Shown: piece by piece, positions 1-6,612 of the stretch
How the letters are laid out: each line of letters begins with the position of its first letter
Numbering within the stretch: the first letter of the stretch is position 1
From: an uncultured Oscillospiraceae bacterium
Lineage (GTDB): Bacteria; Bacillota; Clostridia; Oscillospirales; Oscillospiraceae
Assembly: GCA_934591725.1 (NCBI GenBank)
Contig: CAKTPR010000014.1
Location: 1-30,475, forward strand
DNA length: 30,475 bases
Reading direction: 5' to 3'
Program-made: the position numbers and the translations under genes
The notes under the pieces: generated by a model
What the model was told of the DNA's origin: nothing
The model's input: only the letters and a program-made list of their open reading frames with translations
Databases searched by the model: none

Positions 1-2362
1 CGTTGCGCTCATCGTCGCCCTTGCGGTGCGGCATGGCCTGCCAGATCTCATCGCAGGTGAAGGCGAGGATCGGGGCAAACATCTTGGTCATGCTGTCAAG
101 AATCAGGTACAGAGCAGTCTGGGCGCTGCGGCGCTTGAGGCCGTTCTTCTCCTCGCAGTAGAGGCGATCCTTGATGATATCGAGATAGAAGCTTGAAAGC
201 TCTACAACGCAGAAGTCATTGATCGCATGGGAGACGGTATGGAACTCATAATCGTCATAGCCCTTGGCGACCTCGCCGATCAGCTCATTGAGCTTGGTGA
301 TCGCCCAGCGGTCGAGCGGAAGCATATCCGCCGACGCGACCAGATCGTTTGCATCGAAGCCGTCGAGGTTGCCGAGGCAGTAGCGCGCGGTATTGCGGAA
401 CTTGAGATAGTTCTGGCTGAGCTGCTTGAAGATGGTCTCGGAGCAGCGGACGTCAACATGGTAATCGGCGGAGCCTGCCCAGAGGCGGACGATATCCGCG
501 CCGAATTCCTTGACCATATCGGCAGGATCGACGCCGTTGCCGAGGGACTTGTGCATCGCGCGGCCTTCGCCGTCGACCGTCCAGCCGTGGGTCAGGCACT
601 CTTTATACGGTGCGCCCTTGCCCAGCGCGCCGACCGCGACGAGCAGGGAGGACTGGAACCAGCCGCGATACTGGTCGCCGCCCTCAAGGTACATATCGGA
701 CGGCCAGAAGCCCTGATCGCGCTGCATGGAAGCATAGTGGGTAGAGCCGGAGTCAAACCAGCCGTCAAGAGTATCGGTCTCCTTGGTGAAGTGGGTGCCG
801 CCGCAGTGCGGGCACTTGAAGCCGGCGGGCAGGATGTCTGCCGCTTCCTTCTCGAACCATGCGTTGGAGCCTTCCTTTTCAAACAGGCTCGCGACGGCTT
901 CGATGCTCTCATCGGTGCAGACGGGCTTTTTGCAGTCCTCGCAGTAGAACACGGGGATGGGCAGACCCCAGCGGCGCTGACGGGAGATGCACCAGTCCTT
1001 GCGCTCGCGGATCATTGCGCCCATGCGATCCTTTCCCCATGCGGGCAGCCAGCGGACGTTCTCGCAGGCGGCGATGGCCTCGTCCTTGAAGGAGTCGACA
1101 GAGCAGAACCACTGCGGGGTAGCACGGAAGATGATGGGGCTCTTGCAGCGCCAGCAGTGCGGATAGCTGTGGACGATCTCCTCGGATGCGAAGAGAACGC
1201 CGCTTTCCTTCATATCGTTAAGGATGATGGGGTTGGATTCATCGGTCTTGAGACCGGCGTACTTGCCGGCATAATCGGTGTGGCGGCCCTGATCGTCCAC
1301 GGGGACGACCATCTCCATGCCGTAGCGCATACAGGTCTGATAGTCGTCAGCGCCGAAGCCGGGAGCGGTATGGACGCAGCCGGTACCGGAATCCATGGTG
1401 ACGTAATCGGCCAGCACAAGGCGGGAGGTCTTGGGCAGGAAGGGATGAGAGGCCAGCATATTCTCGAAGAAGCGGCCGGGGTGGGTCTCGATGATCTCAT
1501 AGCTGTCAAAGCCGCCGATCTTCATGACCTTATCGGTCAGGGCTTCGGCCATGATGTACATCTCGCCGTTGGGAGCCTTGACGATGGCATACTGCTCATC
1601 CGGGTGCAGGGCGATGGCAAGGTTGCCGGGGAGCGTCCAGATAGTTGTAGTCCAGATGACGAAGAAGAGCTTGCTCTTATCGATGTCCGCGAGCTTGCCG
1701 TGATCGTCGTTCATCGGGAACTTGACATAGACGGTGGTGCAGGGATCGTCCTGATACTCGATCTCGGCCTCGGCGAGAGCAGTCTCGTCCTTGGCGCACC
1801 AGTAGACGGGCTTGAGTCCCTTATAGATATGGCCGTTGCGATACATCTTGCCGAACACGCGGACTTCATCGGCCTCGAAGCCCTTGTTCATGGTCTTATA
1901 GGGGTGCTCCCAGTCGCCGACGACGCCGAGGCGCTTGAAGCCCTCCATCTGGAGGCCGATGTACTTTTCGGCATAGTCATGGCAGGCGGAGCGGAAGTCC
2001 GCGACGCTCATGGCCTTATGGTTGAGCTTCTGCTCCTTGATGATGGCGGACTCGATGGGCATGCCGTGGTTATCCCAGCCGGGGATATAGGGGGTATAGT
2101 AGCCGCGCATGGCGTAGGAACGGACGATAAAGTCCTTGAGCGCCTTATTGAGCGCGTGACCCATGTGGATCTTACCGTTGGAGAACGGAGGGCCGTCATG
2201 CAGGGAAAAGCGCGGATGGCCTTCGTTCTTCTTGAGCATCTCATTATAAATATCCTGCTCCTCCCAGCGCTTGAGCATTTCGGGCTCGCGCTTGGGCAGA
2301 CCCGCGCGCATGGGAAAATCAGTTTTCGGCAGATTAAGGGTGGCGTTAAAATCCTGTGACAT
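1..2362 (-). CDS. ileS: Isoleucyl-tRNA synthetase, 3' end outside window
   Basis: This class I aminoacyl-tRNA synthetase charges tRNA(Ile) in the cytoplasm. About 787 codons are visible; the C-terminal tRNA-binding part lies beyond base 1. The ATP-site HIGH motif appears as HLGH (residues 66-69, in GKIHLGHALNK). The editing-domain signatures TTTIWTLPGN (about 237-246) and GTGCVHTAPGFG (about 325-336) are present, as is WCISRQRRWG in the catalytic core. The KMSKS loop reads AMHKS (602-606), keeping only the second lysine. The start ATG at 2362 has an AGGAG about 11 bases upstream. The gene is last in a minus-strand run after divIVA, its usual Firmicutes neighbour. I see no T-box leader: the gap to divIVA is only 98 bases. 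Identity is very secure. Confidence 0.97.
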   Translation of the reverse strand, partial: MSQDFNATLNLPKTDFPMRAGLPKREPEMLKRWEEQDIYNEMLKKNEGHPRFSLHDGPPFSNGKIHMGHALNKALKDFIVRSYAMRGYYTPYIPGWDNHGMPIESAIIKEQKLNHKAMSVADFRSACHDYAEKYIGLQMEGFKRLGVVGDWEHPYKTMNKGFEADEVRVFGKMYRNGHIYKGLKPVYWCAKDETALAEAEIEYQDDPCTTVYVKFPMNDDHGKLADIDKSKLFFVIWTTTIWTLPGNLAIALHPDEQYAIVKAPNGEMYIMAEALTDKVMKIGGFDSYEIIETHPGRFFENMLASHPFLPKTSRLVLADYVTMDSGTGCVHTAPGFGADDYQTCMRYGMEMVVPVDDQGRHTDYAGKYAGLKTDESNPIILNDMKESGVLFASEEIVHSYPHCWRCKSPIIFRATPQWFCSVDSFKDEAIAACENVRWLPAWGKDRMGAMIRERKDWCISRQRRWGLPIPVFYCEDCKKPVCTDESIEAVASLFEKEGSNAWFEKEAADILPAGFKCPHCGGTHFTKETDTLDGWFDSGSTHYASMQRDQGFWPSDMYLEGGDQYRGWFQSSLLVAVGALGKGAPYKECLTHGWTVDGEGRAMHKSLGNGVDPADMVKEFGADIVRLWAGSADYHVDVRCSETIFKQLSQNYLKFRNTARYCLGNLDGFDANDLVASADMLPLDRWAITKLNELIGEVAKGYDDYEFHTVSHAINDFCVVELSSFYLDIIKDRLYCEEKNGLKRRSAQTALYLILDSMTKMFAPILAFTCDEIWQAMPHRKGDDERN

Positions 2363-2413
2363 AGCTGTATAGTCTCCTATTTATCTTCTTTTTCTTTATA
2401 TTAGAAAGTCTAA

Positions 2414-2440
2414 GGGGGCGCGCGCAGTCGCGCTCGCCCC
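2414..2440 (-). terminator. GC-rich hairpin between divIVA and ileS
   Basis: On the minus strand GGGGCG-x-GCGC can pair with a GCGC-x-CGCCCC partner across a short loop. The stem is followed by CTTAGACTTTCTAA, which is T-rich but not a clean T-run. It may be a weak or partial terminator trimming read-through from divIVA into ileS, or a processing site. A small palindrome (TTAGA-N3-TCTAA, 2401-2413) follows it directly. Confidence 0.4.
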
Positions 2441-2460
2441 GCTGGAAAGGTCGGAAAAGA

Positions 2461-3096
2461 TCAAAGGGAAAAAGACTGCGTGCTGTCAAGCTTGCGCTGA
2501 CGGGCAGGCGCTGCGGGAGCCGTCTTCACCGGGGGGATATCTATCTGTATTGACGGATCGGCCTGTATTCGCGAGGCGCTGTTCTCAATGCTGCGCACGG
2601 TGTCATCCACCGAAACGGCAGGCTTCGCCTCCGCCGACTGCGGCAGAATGCCGTTTGCGACGGTCTCGATATTCTTGAGCTGGGTATTGCAGATGGCGCG
2701 GGCAGCGTCGATGAACTTCGCGGTCGCGGCCTTCGCGGTCTCAAGGCGCTTCTCTTCAAAAGCGGTCTGCTCCTGGATGCCGCCGACGGCGAGCTTGACC
2801 TGCTTTTCGGCATCGGCGATCATGGCGGCGGCGCGGGTGCGGGCGTCAGCCTCGATCTGCACGGCGAGCTTCTGTGCGGAGATAACGGCCATGTTCAGCG
2901 CTTCCTCATTGGCGCGGTATTCCTCTATCTTATCGACAAGAACCTTCATCTTGCTCTTGAGGACGGAGTTCTCCTTCTGAGCGGCCGTGATATCGTCGGC
3001 GATCTCCTCAAGGAAATTATCAACGGAGGCCATGTCATAGCCGCCTATGCGGGATTTTTCAAAAGTCTTTTCACGGATATCCTGTGCAGTGATCAT
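2461..3096 (-). CDS. divIVA: DivIVA-domain cell division/polarity protein
   Basis: This coiled-coil protein of the DivIVA family binds curved membrane at poles and septa and recruits division or cell-wall factors. The 211-residue product carries the family's N-terminal membrane-binding segment, including GGYDMASVDNFLEEIADD at about residues 18-35. A long heptad-rich stretch follows to roughly residue 130, then a Ser/Pro/Ala-rich tail ending in LDSTQSFSL. I chose the ATG at 3096 because AAAGGTGG sits 8 bases upstream. A GTG at 3108 would add four residues but overlaps that ribosome-binding site. The gene lies between sepF and ileS, as in many Firmicutes, but ylmG and ylmH, which usually separate sepF from divIVA, are absent. 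Confidence 0.9.
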   Translation of the reverse strand: MITAQDIREKTFEKSRIGGYDMASVDNFLEEIADDITAAQKENSVLKSKMKVLVDKIEEYRANEEALNMAVISAQKLAVQIEADARTRAAAMIADAEKQVKLAVGGIQEQTAFEEKRLETAKAATAKFIDAARAICNTQLKNIETVANGILPQSAEAKPAVSVDDTVRSIENSASRIQADPSIQIDIPPVKTAPAAPARQRKLDSTQSFSL

Positions 3097-3128
3097 ATTC
3101 TTATCCACCTTTCATCCATCTGTATTTA

Positions 3129-3728
3129 TCAGAAGTAGTGCCCCGCGCTCTCGCTCTGGTCGTGCTGCGCGCCCAGAATGTCAACATTCGGCGGGGTGAT
3201 AAAATAGGTCTTCGCTGAGACCGGGGTAATCTTGCCTTGCAGGGCAAAGGCAATGCCGGAAAGAAAGTCCAGCAATCTGCGCGCCATATCTCCCTGCACG
3301 CCCTCCAAGGTCATAACGACCGTCAGGTTCTGATTGAGATAATTGACCAGCTCACCGGCTTCATCGAAGCTCTTGGGGCTGAACAGGATGACCGAGGTGT
3401 CCTTTCCGCCGAAGTTCACTGTGCGCTCCCTCGGCGCCGTCCTCGGACGGGCGGCCTTCTTTATGCCGAGATTGCCGAATATCCCTCCGCCGCCGGCGGG
3501 CGCTTCCTGCGCCGCAGGCTTCTGCGTCGGATCCTCGGCGGGAAGCGGCGTATCGTCCGCAAAGGAGCTTTCAAAAAACTTCTGCGCCTGACTCACCGCC
3601 GGTTTCGACGCGGGCGCTTCGGGCTTTGCCTTTGGCTGGGGCTTGAAGCTTGGGTCGGCACCCTCGAAGAAATCCTCATCGTCGTCATACGGCTGAGTGA
3701 GTTCTTTTAACTTATCCATGAAACCCAT
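3129..3728 (-). CDS. sepF: Cell division protein SepF
   Basis: SepF is a cytoplasmic FtsZ-binding protein that tethers the Z-ring to the membrane through an N-terminal amphipathic helix and forms arcs through its C-terminal domain. The 199-residue product starts MGFMDKLKELTQPYDDDEDF, typical of the membrane-targeting helix plus acidic stretch. A Pro/Ala-rich linker (about 25-90) follows, then the conserved SepF fold from about residue 100, with VVMTLEGVQGDMARRLLDF and the IAFALQGKITPV segment typical of the family. A good ribosome-binding site (TTGGAGG) precedes the ATG at 3728. The gene lies directly downstream of yggS and upstream of divIVA, the expected order. Confidence 0.95.
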   Translation of the reverse strand: MGFMDKLKELTQPYDDDEDFFEGADPSFKPQPKAKPEAPASKPAVSQAQKFFESSFADDTPLPAEDPTQKPAAQEAPAGGGGIFGNLGIKKAARPRTAPRERTVNFGGKDTSVILFSPKSFDEAGELVNYLNQNLTVVMTLEGVQGDMARRLLDFLSGIAFALQGKITPVSAKTYFITPPNVDILGAQHDQSESAGHYF

Positions 3729-3767
3729 GGCAATCCTCCAATGAACAAATGCTCGGGCGAACTTTTG

Positions 3768-4475
3768 TCACGCCTGTTTCTCCGGGTACTGGCGCTTGCC
3801 GAAGATGGCAGTGCCGAGCCGGATCATGTTCGCTCCGCAGGAAATGGCGGCCTGATAATCGCCGCTCATACCCATAGACATAAAGTCCATAACTACATTA
3901 TCGTATTTTTTTGCGCCATTGTCAATAAAAAGCTGATGCATAAGATTAAAATACGGTAAATTTTCGTCCGGGAAGCGGCAAATCGGGGGTATCGCCATGA
4001 GTCCGCGTACCCTCAGGCAGGGAAAATCGCCCGCTTTTTCGAGAAGCTCCGGTAAATTTTCGGGCGCGGCGCCGGATTTTGACGCCTCCCCGGCGACGTT
4101 TATCTCCAGCAGGATATCCTGCACGACGCCCTTTTTCTCCGCCTCGCGGCTTATCGCGCTCATGAGCTCGACGCTGTCGACGCTGTGGATGAGCTGCGCG
4201 ACGCCGACGACCTGCTTTACCTTGTTGCGCTGGAGGTGGCCGATGAAGTGCAGCTGCGCGCCCTCATAAGCGCCGGCGGCGTTTTTCTCCAGCAGCTCCT
4301 GAACGCGGTTTTCGCCGCAGGCCGTGAGCCCTGCGGCTATCGCCTCGCGCACACGGGCAGCGTCGTTCATCTTGGTCGCGCCGATGAGCAGGATATCCCG
4401 CTCGTCCCGCCCGGCGTCTTTCGCCGCGCGCGCTATATTTTCTCTCACCTTGGTGAGATTTTCCGCTATCGTCAT
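3768..4475 (-). CDS. yggS: YggS/YlmE-family PLP homeostasis protein
   Basis: This 235-residue protein of the YggS/PLPBP family (YlmE in Bacillus) binds pyridoxal phosphate on a single alanine-racemase-like barrel and buffers cellular vitamin B6; it is not a known catalyst. The PLP lysine is K35 in LLIGATKMND. Other family signatures are HFIGHLQRNKVK (76-87), MSMGMSGD (199-206, phosphate binding) and IRLGTAIFG (218-226). The start overlaps the stop of the upstream HlyD-like gene in an ATGA arrangement, which suggests translational coupling. Its place before sepF matches the conserved ylmE-sepF pair of Firmicutes. Confidence 0.95.
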   Translation of the reverse strand: MTIAENLTKVRENIARAAKDAGRDERDILLIGATKMNDAARVREAIAAGLTACGENRVQELLEKNAAGAYEGAQLHFIGHLQRNKVKQVVGVAQLIHSVDSVELMSAISREAEKKGVVQDILLEINVAGEASKSGAAPENLPELLEKAGDFPCLRVRGLMAIPPICRFPDENLPYFNLMHQLFIDNGAKKYDNVVMDFMSMGMSGDYQAAISCGANMIRLGTAIFGKRQYPEKQA

Positions 4476-5347
4476 TGTGTCAGCACCTTTCCCTCGTATA
4501 TATCTTTTCCGGAAAGAATGACCCGCTCGCCCTCTCTGAGGGCGTCGCCGCTGCCGTTGGGGTCGGCAAGGCAGCAGTCCTTATCGCTGTATATAAGCTC
4601 CGTGCCGCGCCGTTCAACGACGCCCGCGCAGAGAACATAAACATAATCCGTGCCGTCCGCATCGTGCCGGACGGCCTGTGCGGGCAGCTTCAGCCCGCGA
4701 TGCTCCGAAAACACAAGCTCGGCCTTCGTTTTCCTCAGGCTCAGGTAATCCGCCCCGCCCTCGGTCAGGCGCAGCAGGATGAACCGGCGTCCGCCCTCAT
4801 CGCTCACGCTTATGGCGCGGGCGCTCACCGTTCCTTCAAAGCCGTCGAAGCGCACACGGCACTCACCGGGCTGTATGCTCTCCCCCGCCGCACTGGCGTA
4901 GGCGGCATAGTACCAGTCAAAGCCGGAGACGAGCCGGCCGCCGCTCCGCCCGCTCTCCGCGGGAGATGCCGCAAGGAGCTTGTCCAGAACTGCGGCGTCA
5001 GTCTCCTCAGGTGCTTCAGGCATAAGCGTCTCGAAGCCGTCGGTTTTTTTGAAAAATACGCTGCTGTGCCCAGTGAGCTCCTTTGTGCCGTCCGGGAGGG
5101 CTATGGCCGTCCCCGCCGGGAGACGAAGCCCGTCCTCCGCGGCAGGGCTGAGTTCAGCGCCGCGCGGCAGTACGCGCTCGCGCCGCAGGACTATTCCGTC
5201 AAGCTCCGCGCTCTCCGTCACGGTGACGGCGCTGACGGTCATGAGCTCCACGCCGTCCGCGCTGCCGCGGAGCGCGGCTCCGGCATAGGCGCAGACGGCA
5301 AGGAACAGCAGCGACGAGAGCGCCGAAAACACCCGCGACGACGTCAC
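4472..5347 (-). CDS. HlyD-like membrane-anchored protein (orphan adaptor)
   Basis: The 291-residue product has one N-terminal hydrophobic segment (about residues 5-27), so it is probably anchored with the bulk outside the membrane. The remainder is beta-rich and resembles the barrel-sandwich and beta-barrel parts of HlyD/RND-type periplasmic adaptors: a HSSVFFKKTDGFETL segment, then VRFDGFEGTVSARAISVS, then LKLPAQAVRHDADGTDYVYV. No long alpha-helical hairpin is seen and no ABC or RND transporter gene is nearby. The start is a GTG at 5347, three bases after the hfq stop and without a clear ribosome-binding site, so translation is likely coupled. Its stop overlaps the yggS start. The substrate and partner are unknown; the family call is moderate. 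Confidence 0.65.
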   Translation of the reverse strand: MTSSRVFSALSSLLFLAVCAYAGAALRGSADGVELMTVSAVTVTESAELDGIVLRRERVLPRGAELSPAAEDGLRLPAGTAIALPDGTKELTGHSSVFFKKTDGFETLMPEAPEETDAAVLDKLLAASPAESGRSGGRLVSGFDWYYAAYASAAGESIQPGECRVRFDGFEGTVSARAISVSDEGGRRFILLRLTEGGADYLSLRKTKAELVFSEHRGLKLPAQAVRHDADGTDYVYVLCAGVVERRGTELIYSDKDCCLADPNGSGDALREGERVILSGKDIYEGKVLTQ

Positions 5348-5350
5348 CGC

Positions 5351-5581
5351 TTATGTATCGCAGCTGTCAAGCTCGACCGGCTTTGAGGGAACGATGGTAG
5401 ATATGGCATGCTTATAAATAAGCTGCTGCTTTCCGTCCGAGTCGAGCACGACCGTGAAGCCGTCAAAGCCGCGGACTATCCCATGAAGCTGGAAGCCGTT
5501 CATGAGGAACATCGTTACCATAAGCTTGTCTTTTCTGACCTGATTGAGGAAGCTATCCTGGAGATTCTGCGTTTTCTGCAT
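5351..5581 (-). CDS. hfq: RNA chaperone Hfq
   Basis: Hfq is an Sm-like hexamer that binds small RNAs and A- or U-rich RNA. The 76-residue product has NLQDSFLNQVRKDK near the N-terminus (proximal-face Q and D), the Sm1 strand pattern MVTMFLMNGFQLHGIVRGFD, and the Sm2 motif YKHAISTIVPS with the conserved Tyr-Lys-His. I chose the ATG at 5581 because AAAAAGGAG lies 8 bases upstream. A longer frame starting at 5641 would overlap the end of miaA and adds residues unlike Hfq. It sits 44 bases after miaA, the usual miaA-hfq pairing. The tail after the Sm fold is short (about 10 residues), as in Firmicutes Hfq. Confidence 0.95.
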   Translation of the reverse strand: MQKTQNLQDSFLNQVRKDKLMVTMFLMNGFQLHGIVRGFDGFTVVLDSDGKQQLIYKHAISTIVPSKPVELDSCDT

Positions 5582-5625
5582 TTCAGCCAACTCCTTTTTC
5601 TTGGGGCGGTCATTTGCCGTCCCTG

Positions 5626-6606
5626 TTATAATGTGTCGCATCCGTCATCCGGATGCCCGGCATTATGATACACGCGGGAGTGTAAAAACTCTGTCGAAGC
5701 ATGGCGGGCTTTTTCCATATTCGGGACTTTATCCCAGACGATGCGCAGCGCATCTTTCCACCTGCCGAACCATGTGAGCTGGCGCTTGGCATAGCGGCGG
5801 CTGCTCTGCTTGATGAGGTCGAAGGCCTCGCGCTCGGTCGTTTTTCCTTCGAGGAAGGCGGCGATCTCCTTATAGCCGATGGCCTGCATGGCGGTACAGT
5901 CCGGGGAGAGCCCGGAGGCGAGAAGCGCTCTGACCTCGTCGACAAGCCCCGCCTGCTCCATCGCGTCGACCCGCGCGTCGATGCGCGCGTAGAGGTCGGC
6001 GCGGTCGGCGTAATTGAGGACTATCCTCGCCGCGTCATAGCGCTTGGGGCGTGCGGCAGTGATGCGGTCGTGCTCGGTAATGGTCGTGCCGGTGAGCAGG
6101 TATATCTCAATGGCGCGCACGATACGCCGCTTATCGCCGGGATGGAGCTTTGCAGCGCGCTCAGGGTCGAACTGCGCAAGGCGCGCAAGCATCGCTTCCC
6201 CGCCGAAGCTGTCATACTCCGCGCCAAGCTTATCGCGCAGGGCGTTATCGGACGTGTTATCGGCAAAGTCCAGCCCGGAGATAAGCGAGTCTATATACAG
6301 CCCCGTGCCGCCGACAACTATCGGCAGCCTGCCGCGGGCGATGATATCATCGCAGCAGCGCGAGGCTTCCTCGACATAGCGCGCGACAGACCAGCTCTCA
6401 TCCGGTTCGGCGACATCGAGCATGTGGTGTACAGCGGCGGCGCGCTCCTCGGCTGTCGCCTTGGCGGTGCCGATGTCCATGCGGCGGTATATCTGCATGG
6501 AGTCCGCCGAAACGATCTCCCCGCCGAGCGCCTGCGCAAGCTCTATGCCGAGACGTGTTTTGCCGGAGGCCGTAGGGCCTGCGACAACGACGATCCTGTT
6601 ATCCAT
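5626..6606 (-). CDS. miaA: tRNA dimethylallyltransferase MiaA
   Basis: MiaA transfers a dimethylallyl group from DMAPP to N6 of A37 in tRNAs reading codons that begin with U, making i6A37, the substrate of MiaB. The 326-residue product has the P-loop GPTASGKT (10-17), the catalytic-region motif DSMQIYRRMDIGTAK (about 35-49), VGGTGLYIDSLI, and a C-terminal SSRRYAKRQLTWF segment that contacts tRNA. The length fits the family. The start lies 6 bases after the mutL stop with no strong ribosome-binding site, consistent with coupling. The DMAPP it needs comes from the isoprenoid pathway, to which ispE in this window also belongs. Confidence 0.97.
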   Translation of the reverse strand: MDNRIVVVAGPTASGKTRLGIELAQALGGEIVSADSMQIYRRMDIGTAKATAEERAAAVHHMLDVAEPDESWSVARYVEEASRCCDDIIARGRLPIVVGGTGLYIDSLISGLDFADNTSDNALRDKLGAEYDSFGGEAMLARLAQFDPERAAKLHPGDKRRIVRAIEIYLLTGTTITEHDRITAARPKRYDAARIVLNYADRADLYARIDARVDAMEQAGLVDEVRALLASGLSPDCTAMQAIGYKEIAAFLEGKTTEREAFDLIKQSSRRYAKRQLTWFGRWKDALRIVWDKVPNMEKARHASTEFLHSRVYHNAGHPDDGCDTL

Positions 6607-6612
6607 AGGCCG

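Noticed and set aside
227..2359. A 710-codon open frame on the plus strand
   Set aside because: It is antisense to ileS, whose protein carries all family motifs. Long antisense frames are common in GC-rich DNA with this codon bias, and the translation resembles no protein.
5582..5641. Longer Hfq beginning at 5641
   Set aside because: It overlaps the end of miaA, lacks a ribosome-binding site, and the added residues are unlike Hfq; AAAAAGGAG marks the ATG at 5581.
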